Source: Allobosea sp. Leaf344 (GTDB lineage: Bacteria > Pseudomonadota > Alphaproteobacteria > Rhizobiales > Beijerinckiaceae). From it: 64,000 nucleotides of DNA. The DNA lies in assembly GCF_001426225.1 (NCBI RefSeq), contig NZ_LMRT01000009.1:433594-497593 (forward strand). Reading direction: 5' to 3'. Below the pieces are notes generated by a model. The model was not told where the DNA came from. It did not search any database and saw only the letters and a program-made list of their open reading frames with translations. Shown one piece after another: positions 34,534-43,305 of this stretch; the first letter of the stretch is position 1, and the number at the start of each line of letters is the position of its first letter. The translations under genes and the position numbers were made by a program.

Positions 34534-36450
34534 TCAGCCCGCCACGGCGACGGAGCGCGAGGCGCGACGGTTCGCCAGCAGCCACAGCATCATCGCCGCG
34601 AAGAGCACCATGCCGGCGATGCGCATCGCATCCGAGGGCAGCAGCAGGGCGAGCCCCGCCGCCAGCAGCAGACCGCGCCTCAGCCCATCCAGCCTGACCA
34701 GGCAATAGCCCTCCAGCGCCGCGTTGAGCGCCACCACCCCGGCCACCACCAGCGTCACCGACAGCAGGATCGTCCCGGCCGATCCGACCAGCAGCAAAGC
34801 CGGGTGATAGATGAAGACGAAGGGCAGGATGAAGGCGACCATCGCGATGCGGCAGGCGAGGACCGCGATCTTGACCGGGTTCGCCTGGGCGATCGAGGCC
34901 GCGGCGAAGGCGGCGACGGCCACGGGCGGGGTGATCGCCGACATCGAGGCGATATAGACGATGAAGAGATGCGCCGGCAGGAGCTCGATGCCGAGCGCGA
35001 TCAGCGCCGGCGCCGCCAGCACCGCCGACAGGGCGTAGACCGCCGGCGTCGGCATGCCCATGCCCAGCACGATGATCACGAAGGCGGCGGTGACGACCGT
35101 CAGCAGCGGGTTGCCATCGGCCATGACGAACAGGCCGGAGCTGATCTTCCCGGTGAGATCGGTCATCGACAGGGTCCCGACCACCAGCCCGGCGATCGCG
35201 CAGGCGACACCGACCCCGATCATGCCCTTCATCCCGTCGCTCAGCCCGTAGAACAGCGCCTTGACCAGCTTCAGCGGCGAGCGCTCGCGCAGGATCGCGA
35301 CCGGCAGCAGCGCCGCGCAGGCGATGGCGCCGGCGAAGGAGGGCCGGTTCAGGCTGAGCACGCCCCAGACCAGCAGGCCGATCGGCAGCAGATAGATCCA
35401 GTGACGCGTCAGCACGTCGCGAAGCCGCGGCGTCTCGCCCTCCGACATCGGCTTCAGCCCGTCGCGATGCGCCTTGAAATGCACGGCGAGGAAAACGGAG
35501 AGATAATAGAGCAGCGCCGGGACCAGCGCCGCCAGCACGATCGAGGCATAGGGAATGCCGGTGAAATCGGTCATCAGGAAGGCGGCCGAGCCCATCACCG
35601 GCGGCAGCAGCGCCCCGCCGGTCGAGGCCGCGGATTCGATCGCGCCGGCATGCGTCCGGCTCGTCCCGGTGCGGATCATCAGCGGGATGCTGAAGGAGCC
35701 GGTGGTCACGACATCGGCGGTGGGCGAGCCCGAGATCGACCCGTAGAGCCCCGAGGAGACGACGGCGACCTTGCTCGCCCCGCCGACCTGCCGGCCGACC
35801 AGGCTGTTGGCCATTTCGTAGAAGAAATCCGCCCCGCCGAACCGGTCTAGCAAGGCTCCGAACACCACGAAGACGAAGACCAGGAAGGCCGCCACCTCCA
35901 GCGCCGGGCCGAACAGCCCATTGGTCGAGAAGACGAGGTGATCGACCATTTCCTGGGTGGTGAAGCCGCGATGGGCGAAGGCGCCGGTGAGCCTGTTGCC
36001 GAGCACCGCATAGGCCAGGAAGACGAGGACCAGCGTCACCAGCGTCATGCCGATGCAGCGCCGCGTCGCCTCCAGCACCAGCAGGATCAGCAGGATCGAG
36101 GCCGCGATGTCGAGCGGCGTCAGCTCGTCGATCATCGGCAGCCGCAGCTCGTGGACCGGCCGCATCGCGATGAAATAGGCGCAGGCCGCGAGCGACAGGG
36201 CGGCGAGCGCGATCGCCCACCAGGAGCGGCCGCGCGACCGCCCCGGATGTCCGGTCGCGGTCAGGAAGGCGAGGCTCAGCACCGCGCCGAGGAAGAGGAA
36301 CAGCGCGATCTCGCGCGGGACATACCAGCCGAAGGCCATCGCCAGCAGCAGAAGCCCGGTCGCCGCCCCGACGAGATGGACGAAACCCTGTTCGGCGGCG
36401 GGCAGGACCCGGGACTGGCCCGGCGCGAGCCGGCGGAGCAGCGTCAGCAT
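34534..36450 (-). CDS. TRAP transporter fused permease (TAXI type, DctQ-DctM fusion)
   Basis: A 638-residue inner-membrane protein with many membrane segments. It fuses the small (about residues 1-160) and large TRAP permease subunits, the arrangement found with TAXI binding proteins. Typical large-subunit stretches are FFYEMANSLVGRQVGGASKVAVVSSGLYGSISGSPTADVVTTGSFSIP and GMGMPTPAVYALSAVLAAPAL. Transport is driven by an ion gradient. It is the second gene of a reverse-strand operon after the binding protein. Confidence 0.92.
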   Translation of the reverse strand: MLTLLRRLAPGQSRVLPAAEQGFVHLVGAATGLLLLAMAFGWYVPREIALFLFLGAVLSLAFLTATGHPGRSRGRSWWAIALAALSLAACAYFIAMRPVHELRLPMIDELTPLDIAASILLILLVLEATRRCIGMTLVTLVLVFLAYAVLGNRLTGAFAHRGFTTQEMVDHLVFSTNGLFGPALEVAAFLVFVFVVFGALLDRFGGADFFYEMANSLVGRQVGGASKVAVVSSGLYGSISGSPTADVVTTGSFSIPLMIRTGTSRTHAGAIESAASTGGALLPPVMGSAAFLMTDFTGIPYASIVLAALVPALLYYLSVFLAVHFKAHRDGLKPMSEGETPRLRDVLTRHWIYLLPIGLLVWGVLSLNRPSFAGAIACAALLPVAILRERSPLKLVKALFYGLSDGMKGMIGVGVACAIAGLVVGTLSMTDLTGKISSGLFVMADGNPLLTVVTAAFVIIVLGMGMPTPAVYALSAVLAAPALIALGIELLPAHLFIVYIASMSAITPPVAVAAFAAASIAQANPVKIAVLACRIAMVAFILPFVFIYHPALLLVGSAGTILLSVTLVVAGVVALNAALEGYCLVRLDGLRRGLLLAAGLALLLPSDAMRIAGMVLFAAMMLWLLANRRASRSVAVAG

Positions 36451-36490
36451 GGCGGCCTCATCGGGCTCTCGCGGCGGGGACGGGGCGGCG

Positions 36491-37474
36491 CTATTTCAGC
36501 AGGCCCGCCTTGCGATAGGCCTGTTCCGCCCCCGGATGCAGCGTCAGCGGCTGGACCCGCGCCAGATCCGCCGGCTCGAGCTTGGCGAGCATGGCATGGG
36601 CCTGTTTGAGATAGGGGAAGTGCTTGATCATCCCCTCGACGATCGTCGCCGCATCCTCGTCCTTCATCTCCGCCGAGGCGAACAGCACCACGCTGCCGGT
36701 GATGGTGGCGATCTCGGCCGGCTGGAACGGGTAGGTGCCCGCCGGCACGGTGATCCCCGCCGTGCCGAGAAGACCGTTCAGCCTGGCGCTGGCGGCCGGG
36801 CTGATGCCGAGCATCCTGACTTTCATCTCGCGCGTCGCGCCGTTGATCTGACCCGAGGGAAAGGCCAGCATGTTGATGATGATGTCGGCCTGGCCGTTCT
36901 TCATCATCTCCAGCCCGGCATTGTAGTCGACATGATGGATGCGCCCGCCCCAGCCCTCGATATCCCTGGCGGTGATGCCATAGGCCTTGAACACCTCCTC
37001 GCCGGTGACGGCCATCAGCGTGCCGCGCTGGTTGAGCACGACCCGGACCGGCTTCTTGGCGGCGAGGACGGATTCGAAGCTGTCGATCCCGGAATCCTCG
37101 CGCACCAGAATCTGGACCGCGGCCATCGGATCGATCAGCGCCAGCGCGCGCAGATTGGTCACCGGCGCCTTGAACGGCTCCTCGCCGGCCTGGGCGCGCT
37201 TGGCGAGCTGCGCATGGGCGATGCCGAGCTCGATCTTGCCCTGCGAGACCAGCTGGATATTGGCGGCTTCCCGCCCCGGCTCATAGCCGAAGGACACCCC
37301 GGGCGATTCCCGCCGGATCGTCTCGCCGATCGCCGTGCCGACGGCGCTCCAGGCCCCGCCGACCGACCCGCCGGAGAGGGTGATCTTCTTCAGCCCGCCG
37401 CTCTGCGCCAGCGCCGGCAGGGTCCCCACCGCCAGCCCCGAAGCCAGCATCGCCGCGATCGCAAACCGCTTCAT
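36491..37474 (-). CDS. TAXI-family TRAP transporter solute-binding protein
   Basis: A 327-residue periplasmic binding protein with signal peptide MKRFAIAAMLASGLAVGTLPALA. The mature start GLKKITLSGGSVGGAWSAVGTAIGETIRR is the TAXI (TRAP-associated extracytoplasmic immunogenic) signature. Known TAXI ligands include carboxylates and glutamate-like compounds; here the ligand is unknown. The divergent nadC/phosphorylase operon and a shared operator-like site suggest a nucleotide-, nucleobase- or pyridine-related ligand, which is inference. Confidence 0.92.
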   Translation of the reverse strand: MKRFAIAAMLASGLAVGTLPALAQSGGLKKITLSGGSVGGAWSAVGTAIGETIRRESPGVSFGYEPGREAANIQLVSQGKIELGIAHAQLAKRAQAGEEPFKAPVTNLRALALIDPMAAVQILVREDSGIDSFESVLAAKKPVRVVLNQRGTLMAVTGEEVFKAYGITARDIEGWGGRIHHVDYNAGLEMMKNGQADIIINMLAFPSGQINGATREMKVRMLGISPAASARLNGLLGTAGITVPAGTYPFQPAEIATITGSVVLFASAEMKDEDAATIVEGMIKHFPYLKQAHAMLAKLEPADLARVQPLTLHPGAEQAYRKAGLLK

Positions 37475-37644
37475 CACACGCTCTCCCCCAGGATTCGGGC
37501 GCCGGCCGCGCCATGCTCGCCGATCGGACCGGGCTGCCGCGGCGCGCCCGATCCTGGGGCCAGCCGTAGCAGGCTCTTGCATGCAAAACCTCCGGAGGCC
37601 GTTGCCGCCCCGTGGCGGCGCGTCGCATCGCGCACCGTCAGGCG

Positions 37645-37673
37645 AGTTTGTTGGTGTAGAAACGAGTTGTCAA
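37645..37673 (-). promoter_or_regulatory. TRAP operon promoter with operator-like site
   Basis: On the reverse strand TTGACA (37673-37668) is followed after 17 bases by CAAACT (37650-37645). Between them lies GTTGGTGTAGAAACGA (37650-37665, forward reading), which matches 14 of 16 bases of the site before nadC at 37841-37856. The 464-base gap between the two starts (37475-37938) holds these two elements and no credible gene. Confidence 0.45.
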
Positions 37674-37813
37674 TGGCGATCTCCGGCCGCGTCAGCCTGC
37701 GCCTGAATCCTGGGCATCGCACTGAAAAATGAGGCAAACTCTGCAAAACCTAATCTCGCGCGTCCTGGCGTGAAGGCGCGAGGGCTACGCTGGCATCGTG
37801 ACGTGCACGGCTC

Positions 37814-37856
37814 TTGACAGCGCAGCCCACCCTGATCATCGTTGGTATACAAACGA
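37814..37856 (+). promoter_or_regulatory. nadC-operon promoter with near-palindromic operator
   Basis: A perfect TTGACA at 37814-37819 precedes the near-palindrome TCGTTGGTATACAAACGA (37839-37856), symmetric except for one base pair. The repeat would cover the -10/+1 region. Its TTGGTATACAA core resembles GntR-family operators. A 14-of-16 match lies in the TRAP promoter 190 bases away, so one regulator may control both directions. No GntR gene is present in the window. Confidence 0.5.
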
Positions 37857-37938
37857 CATAGCTCCAGGCCAGCCCGATCCGATCGCTCCCCGGCTGCGCC
37901 TGCCTTCCGCCACCCGAGGGAGCCGCCGGGGCGCCAGA

Positions 37939-38772
37939 ATGTATGACCGTTTCACGACCGAGCGGCTGATCGACCTCTGGCTGGCGGAGGATATCGGCTC
38001 TTGCGATCTGACGGTGCAGGTCATGATCGAGCCGAGCGAGACCGGCGCCTTCCGGATGAATGCGCGCGAGCCGATGGTCGTGGCGGGGCTCGAGGTCGCG
38101 GCCGCGGTGTTCAGGCGCTATGAGCCGGCGCTGTCGCTGGAACTCGCCGCGGCCGATGGCGACCGCGTCGAGGCAGGCGCGACGCTGCTGCTGGTGTCGG
38201 GCCCGGCCCGCGGCATCCTCACCGCCGAACGCACCGCGCTGAACATCGTGCAGCGCCTGTCCGGCATCGCCACCGAGACGGCGCGCTATATCGATGTCAT
38301 CAAGGGGACATCTGCGCGGCTGATAGACACCCGCAAGACGACCCCCGGCCTGCGCATGCTCGAGAAACATGCGGTGACCTGCGGCGGCGGGTTGAATCAT
38401 CGCCTGGGGCTCGATGGCGGCGTCATGATCAAGGATAATCACATCGCGATCTGCGGTGGCGTCATGGCCGCCGTAGCGCGGGCCCGGCGCAGCCTGCCGG
38501 TGCTGACCAAGATCGAGGTCGAATGCGACAGCCTCGACCAGGTCAGGCAGGCCGTCGAGGCGGAGGCGGACGTGATCATGCTCGACAACATGCCCGTCGC
38601 GACGATGCGCGAGGCCGTGGCGCTGATCGCCGGGCGCGCCAAGGTCGAGGCGTCGGGCGGCATCCGCTTCGACACGATCCGCGCCATCGCCGAGACCGGG
38701 GTGGACTATATTTCGACCAGCAAGATCACCCAATCGGCCCCGGCGGTCGATATCGGGCTCGACGAGGCCTGA
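37939..38772 (+). CDS. nadC: Quinolinate phosphoribosyltransferase family protein (NadC homologue)
   Basis: A 277-residue type II phosphoribosyltransferase. Conserved stretches include EDIGSCDLT, TAERTALNIVQRLSGIAT, DTRKTTPGLRMLEKHAV, GGGLNHRLGL, IKDNHI and KIEVECDSLDQ, so the quinolinate and PRPP sites look complete. The expected reaction is quinolinate plus PRPP to nicotinate mononucleotide. There is no nadA or nadB beside it; instead it is followed, 15 bases on, by a PhnN-AMP phosphorylase fusion. It may thus be a second copy with a salvage or catabolic role rather than the biosynthetic nadC. ATG 37939 is chosen over 37798, which would start before the operator. Confidence 0.85.
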   Translation: MYDRFTTERLIDLWLAEDIGSCDLTVQVMIEPSETGAFRMNAREPMVVAGLEVAAAVFRRYEPALSLELAAADGDRVEAGATLLLVSGPARGILTAERTALNIVQRLSGIATETARYIDVIKGTSARLIDTRKTTPGLRMLEKHAVTCGGGLNHRLGLDGGVMIKDNHIAICGGVMAAVARARRSLPVLTKIEVECDSLDQVRQAVEAEADVIMLDNMPVATMREAVALIAGRAKVEASGGIRFDTIRAIAETGVDYISTSKITQSAPAVDIGLDEA

Positions 38773-38787
38773 GGCGAAAGCGCACGC

Positions 38788-40896
38788 ATGGCTGGTGGTA
38801 CGCCGTCTGGCATCCTGTTCTTCATCGTCGGCCCCAGCGGGGCGGGCAAGGACACGCTGATCGACGGCGCCCGCGCCGTGCTGCGGCAGGATGAGCGGTT
38901 CAGCTTCGCCCGCCGGCTGATCACCCGCCCGGCCGATGCGGGCGGCGAGGCTCACGAGGCGATCGACACGGAGGGCTTCGCGGCGCTGGAGCGCGCCGGC
39001 GGGCTGCTCGTCTCCTGGCAGGCGCATGGCTTGAGCTATGGTCTGCGCGCCGATGTGCGGGACGCGCTCGCGGCCGGGCGCCATGTCGTCGCCAATGGCT
39101 CGCGCGCCGTCCTGTCGCGGCTGATCGGCCAGGTCCCGCGCCTCGTCGCCCTCGTCGTCACCGCCTCGCCCGAGATCCTGGCGCGGCGGCTGGCGGCGCG
39201 CGGGCGCGAAACCCCCGAGGATATCGCCGCGAGGCTGGCGCGCAGCCAGCTCGCGCTGCCGGACGGCGTCGAGGCGATCACCGTGATGAACGACGGCACG
39301 CCGGAAGAGGGTGTGGCGCGCCTGCTGCAGGCGCTCGAGGAGGCGACGAGCCGCCTCGCCCTGAAGCCGTTGCCGATCGATGGCTGGCGCGATCGCATCG
39401 CCTTCCTGCCGGAGGACAGCATCATCGGCGCGTCGGATTATGACGGCCCCGGCAAGGTCGAGATCTCGGCCGCCGGCCGCGCCATCCGCGCCCGCGTCAA
39501 TCTCGTGGCCGCCGGCACCCTGCTGGCGCCGCATGAGCTCGGCCTGTCGCGGGAGGCGTTTTCGGCGCTGGGCCTGCCGGAAGGTGCATCCGTCTCGCTG
39601 AAGCGGACCCCGCCGCAGCACAGCCGCGACGCCTTGCAGGCCAAGATCCGGGGCGAGGAGCTCAGCCTCGAGCAATATGAGACGCTGCTGCGCGACATCG
39701 TCGAGGGCCGCTATCCCGACAGCGAGATCGCCGCCTTCCTGGTCGCCGCGACCCGCTCGCTCAGCGATGCCGAGGTGGTGGCGCTCGCCCGCGTCCGCAC
39801 CGCCTTCTCGACCGCGCTGCGCTGGGGCGAGCCGATCGTCGCCGACAAGCATTCGATGGGCGGGATTCCGGGCAGCCGCATCACGCTGATCGTCACGCCG
39901 ATCGTGGCGGCCCATGGCATCGCCATGCCGAAAACCTCCTCGCGGGCGATCACCTCCGCCGCTGGCACCGCCGATGCGATGGAGGTGCTGGCCCGGGTCG
40001 ACCTGACGGAGGACGATGTCCGCCGCACCGTCGGCCAGGCGCGGGCCTGCATCGCCTGGAACGGCCGCCTCAACCATTCCGCCGTCGACGATGTGATGAA
40101 CGCCATCACGCGCCCGCTCGGCATCGATTCCAATCGCTGGTCGGTGGCGTCGATCATCTCGAAGAAGCTCACAGCCGGCTCGACCCATGTCATCGTCGAC
40201 CTGCCCTATGGCAGGCGGGCCAAGCTGCGCAGCCTTGAGGAGGCGGGCGAGCTCGCCGCTCTGTTCGAGCGGGTCGGCCGCGGCGTCGGCCTGCATCTCG
40301 AGGCCTGCCCAACGCGCGGCGACGCGCCGATCGGCCGCGGCATCGGCCCGGCGCTGGAGGTGCGCGACGTGCTCTGGGTGCTGGAAGGCCATCCCGACGC
40401 CCCGCAGGACCTGCGCGAGAAGGCCTTGTCCTTCGCCGCCCGCATCCTCGCCTGGGACCCGGCGATCGGCACGGCCGAGCGCGGCCGGGCGCGGGCGCTG
40501 CAGTTGCTGGATTCGGGCGCGGCGCGCGAGGCGCTGCAGCGCATCGTGGCGGCCCAGGGCGCGCGCGATCCGGCGCATCGGCCGGCGGCACCGAGCCGGC
40601 TGGTCCGGGCCGGCGCCAGCGGCGTGATCCAGGCGATCGATGGCTGGCGCATCGCCGGCATCGCCCGCAGGGCCGGCGCGCCGCTGGACAAGAGCGCGGG
40701 CATCGACCTGCTGCGCGGGGTCGGCGAGGCCGTGACCCCGGGCGAGCCGCTCTATGCGATCCACGCCCATGCCGCGCCCGATCTCGACGCCGCCTGCGCC
40801 ATGGCGCAGCAGGATGACGGCATCCTGATCGGCGCCCCGGCAGCTAATGCGACATCAGGCAGCAGACCGGCGTCTCCTGCAGCAGGTCGCGGGTGA
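38788..40896 (+). CDS. Fusion of ribose 1,5-bisphosphokinase (PhnN) and AMP phosphorylase/thymidine phosphorylase-type enzyme
   Basis: A 702-residue bifunctional protein. Residues 1 to about 190 are a P-loop kinase with Walker A GPSGAGKD (15-22) and the PhnN pattern RRLITRPADAGGEAHEAI; PhnN turns ribose 1,5-bisphosphate into PRPP. From about 200 onwards it is a complete long-form AMP phosphorylase: N-terminal domain, then DKHSMGGIPGSRITLIVTPIVAAHGIAMPKTSSRAITSAAGTADAMEVLA in parts, the phosphate- and nucleotide-binding stretch of that family. AMP phosphorylases release base plus ribose 1,5-bisphosphate, exactly the PhnN substrate, so the halves could channel it to PRPP. The end overlaps the convergent stress-protein gene by 53 bases. 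Confidence 0.88.
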   Translation: MAGGTPSGILFFIVGPSGAGKDTLIDGARAVLRQDERFSFARRLITRPADAGGEAHEAIDTEGFAALERAGGLLVSWQAHGLSYGLRADVRDALAAGRHVVANGSRAVLSRLIGQVPRLVALVVTASPEILARRLAARGRETPEDIAARLARSQLALPDGVEAITVMNDGTPEEGVARLLQALEEATSRLALKPLPIDGWRDRIAFLPEDSIIGASDYDGPGKVEISAAGRAIRARVNLVAAGTLLAPHELGLSREAFSALGLPEGASVSLKRTPPQHSRDALQAKIRGEELSLEQYETLLRDIVEGRYPDSEIAAFLVAATRSLSDAEVVALARVRTAFSTALRWGEPIVADKHSMGGIPGSRITLIVTPIVAAHGIAMPKTSSRAITSAAGTADAMEVLARVDLTEDDVRRTVGQARACIAWNGRLNHSAVDDVMNAITRPLGIDSNRWSVASIISKKLTAGSTHVIVDLPYGRRAKLRSLEEAGELAALFERVGRGVGLHLEACPTRGDAPIGRGIGPALEVRDVLWVLEGHPDAPQDLREKALSFAARILAWDPAIGTAERGRARALQLLDSGAAREALQRIVAAQGARDPAHRPAAPSRLVRAGASGVIQAIDGWRIAGIARRAGAPLDKSAGIDLLRGVGEAVTPGEPLYAIHAHAAPDLDAACAMAQQDDGILIGAPAANATSGSRPASPAAGRG

Positions 40897-41689
40897 CCCC
40901 GCCGAAGATCCATTCGCGCAGGCGGCTATGGCCGAAGGCCCCGGCGACGATCAGATCGGCATTTTCCTGCCGTGCGAGCTCGGCGAGGACCGCGATCGCC
41001 GGCTGGTCGCTGCCTGGCCGCGCCAGCGCCCGCGCCGCGATATGGTGCCCGGCGAGATAGCCGCAGACATCCTGCGCGCCGCTCTCCGCCGCCTCCTGCC
41101 CGACGGTCAGCACGATCACCGCTTCGGCCCGCATCAGGAAGGGCAGCGCGTCCCAGACCGCGCGCCGCGCCTCGCGCGTATTCTTCCAGGCGATGATCAC
41201 GCGCCGCCCCGCCAGCCGGTCGAGATGCGGCGGCACGACGAGCACCGGCCGCCCGAGTTCCATCACGAGATCGCCCGGGGACAGCGACATCGGCCCCTGG
41301 TCGGGGTCGGCGGCGCCGAGCCGGGCCATTACGACGAGATCGGCGGCGCGCGCCTGGGCCAGCATATGCTGGCGCGTGGCATCGACCGCGGCGCGCCACT
41401 CCTGGAGCGGGCAGCCCTTGGCCGCCCGGCGAAACAGCACTTCGGCCTGTTCGAGATGCTCGGCGGCGGCGCGTTTCGCTTCCTCGACCAGCACCGCATC
41501 GAGCGCCGCGACGCTGTCCCCGTAATAGGGCAGCACGATATCCTCCGCGGCGACGCCGATCAGCCGGCTGGAGAAGCGCCCGGCGAGCCCGGCCGCCAGC
41601 GCCACCGCGCTCTCCGCGCCCGGGCCGAGATGCACCGGCGCCATGATGCTGGCGTAACGCGCCTGCAGGGCCTGGCTCGATCCCGTCAT
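40844..41689 (-). CDS. Universal stress protein, two UspA domains
   Basis: A 281-residue tandem Usp. The first half is degenerate; the second (about 150-281) has a conserved ATP-loop-like stretch ADLIVAGAFGHSRLREWIFGGVTRDLL, ending PVCCLMSH. Such proteins respond to starvation or low oxygen. It lies 28 bases behind the small hypothetical gene and is probably in its operon, reading away from the FixK/FNR-like box at 42184. It ends almost like the forward-strand Usp at 42249, so the two arose by duplication. Confidence 0.88.
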   Translation of the reverse strand: MTGSSQALQARYASIMAPVHLGPGAESAVALAAGLAGRFSSRLIGVAAEDIVLPYYGDSVAALDAVLVEEAKRAAAEHLEQAEVLFRRAAKGCPLQEWRAAVDATRQHMLAQARAADLVVMARLGAADPDQGPMSLSPGDLVMELGRPVLVVPPHLDRLAGRRVIIAWKNTREARRAVWDALPFLMRAEAVIVLTVGQEAAESGAQDVCGYLAGHHIAARALARPGSDQPAIAVLAELARQENADLIVAGAFGHSRLREWIFGGVTRDLLQETPVCCLMSH

Positions 41690-41717
41690 GACGACCTCCC
41701 TGCCTTGATAGGCATGC

Positions 41718-42116
41718 TCAACCCGCCGCCGCGGCCTTCGTCAGCGTATGAATGGCGACGATCCGGAACGGCTCGAACGCCTCGTCGGCACCGCGGATCG
41801 ACAGATATTCGCCGACCGCGATCCGGTGGCGGTCGAGCTTGAAGGCGCTCTCGTCATCGTCGCTGCTGGCATCGTCGTAATCGATCTGCCAATGCGCCCC
41901 GCCGGCGCCGCCTGACCTGTGCACCAGCCAGCCATGACGATCGGGCTCGCCGGCGCGGAAGCGCCGCACCCGGCAGCGTTCGCGCTCGCTGCGCCAGGCG
42001 GCGGCGTCGAGATGGCCCTCGGCATCGACCGGCGCGATGATGTCGTAGCCGTCGCGGGCGCTGCCTTCGGGATGGGCCGCGGTGCGGCCGAGATGGAGCG
42101 TGATGCGCTGAAGCAT
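41718..42116 (-). CDS. Conserved-looking hypothetical protein, 132 residues
   Basis: I do not recognise a named family. The sequence starts MLQRITLHLGRTAAHPEGSA and continues with DGYDIIAPVDAEGHLDAAAWR and a Trp/Tyr/Asp-rich middle (GWLVHRSGG...HWQIDYDDASSDDDESAF). It ends with a beta-rich EYLSIRGADEAFEPFRIVAIHTL. It is soluble and has no signal peptide. GAGGTC lies just before the ATG at 42116. It shares the divergent promoter region with the forward Usp gene and is followed closely by another Usp gene, so a role in the same stress or low-oxygen response is likely. Confidence 0.72.
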   Translation of the reverse strand: MLQRITLHLGRTAAHPEGSARDGYDIIAPVDAEGHLDAAAWRSERERCRVRRFRAGEPDRHGWLVHRSGGAGGAHWQIDYDDASSDDDESAFKLDRHRIAVGEYLSIRGADEAFEPFRIVAIHTLTKAAAAG

Positions 42117-42183
42117 GGGTGACCTCGTCTGCGATGCGTTGTCGTCCTGAAAAAGAGCGTCACACCAATCCGGCAGAGGCGAA

Positions 42184-42197
42184 TTGATCCAGCGCAA
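42184..42197. promoter_or_regulatory. FixK/FNR-like box between divergent stress genes
   Basis: TTGATCCAGCGCAA fits the FixK2/FNR pattern TTG(A/C)-N6-(T/G)CAA. It lies midway between the divergent starts at 42116 and 42249. Usp genes under FixK, FNR or Anr control are well known, so oxygen-dependent activation of both directions is plausible. No clear -10 was identified. Confidence 0.55.
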
Positions 42198-42248
42198 GGT
42201 TGCGACAAGGCGATCTGACATGGTCCTCCCACACAGGAGAGCCAGCCC

Positions 42249-43088
42249 ATGTATGACAGCATCAAGAGCGTTCTGGTCGTGTTCACCGAGGAAGGCCGCG
42301 GCGAAACCAGCGCGGCGGTTCCCTATGCGATGTCGCTGGCGCAGCAGGCTGCCGCGCATCTGACGCTGCAGGCGGCCTCGGTCCGCTATGCCGTGCCCTC
42401 CTCCCTGATCAATGATTTCGCCGCCGAGATCGTCGGCAAGGAAAACCGCCGCATGGCCGGGCTGGCCCAGCGCCTGGCGGATGATGCGCGCTTCACGGCC
42501 GACCTCGCCGGCGTGACATGCACGGTCGAGGCGCCGCAATTGCTCTATCCCGGCCTGACCCAGCGCTTCATCGCCTATGCCCGCGTCCATGACCTCGCCA
42601 TCCTCGATGCCGAGCGCGACACGCTGGAGATCGACCGGGGCTTGATCGAGGCCGCGATCTTCGAGACCGGCCGCCCGGCGCTGATCGTGCCGCCGAGCAG
42701 CCTGAGCTTCTCGGCGAGGCGCGTGCTGGTGGCCTGGGATGGCGGCGCGGCCGCCGCCCGCGCCGTCGCCGATGCGATTCCCTTCATCGCCGCGGCCGAG
42801 GAGGTGGTGATCGTCTCGGTGACCGGCGAGAAGGATCTATCGGACCGCATCCCCGGCGCGGAGCTCGCGCCGCATCTCGCCCGCCACGGTGCCAAGGTCT
42901 CGGTCAAGACGCTGCCCATGCCGAGCGCGGGCGTCGCCGAAGCGATCCAGGCCGAGGCGAAGGCCTTCGGGGCCGATCTCATGGTCTCCGGCGCCTTCAA
43001 ACATTCGCGCCTGCGGGAATGGCTGCTCGGCGGCGTGACCCAGTCGCTGCTGAAGGATTGCCCGGTGCCGGTGCTGATGAGCCACTAG
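42249..43088 (+). CDS. Universal stress protein, two UspA domains
   Basis: A 279-residue tandem Usp. It starts MYDSIKSVLVVFTEEGRGETSAAVPYAMSLA, and the second half carries ARRVLVAWDGGAAAARAVADAIPF and ADLMVSGAFKHSRLREWLLGGVTQSLLKDCPVPVLMSH. The last 40 residues are nearly those of the reverse-strand Usp at 40844, which marks them as paralogues. AGGAGA precedes the ATG by 8 bases. The Pat-type gene follows after 217 bases and may share its control. Confidence 0.9.
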   Translation: MYDSIKSVLVVFTEEGRGETSAAVPYAMSLAQQAAAHLTLQAASVRYAVPSSLINDFAAEIVGKENRRMAGLAQRLADDARFTADLAGVTCTVEAPQLLYPGLTQRFIAYARVHDLAILDAERDTLEIDRGLIEAAIFETGRPALIVPPSSLSFSARRVLVAWDGGAAAARAVADAIPFIAAAEEVVIVSVTGEKDLSDRIPGAELAPHLARHGAKVSVKTLPMPSAGVAEAIQAEAKAFGADLMVSGAFKHSRLREWLLGGVTQSLLKDCPVPVLMSH

Positions 43089-43305
43089 GCCGCACCGGAC
43101 GGGCCCAAGCCGTCGCCCCGCAATGGGGCGACGAGATCAAACCGTCACCTCCATCCCCGATGATCCCACCCGACCGCCGATCCCGGGGCACGCCGGATCG
43201 CGCATGCCTCGGCTTCGGCGGCAAAGCTTGTATCATGGCGGGCGCGCCGTCGAGGCGCCTGGCCCGCCAGATCCCTTCCGGCCCAACCAGACGAGACGCC
43301 ACGCG

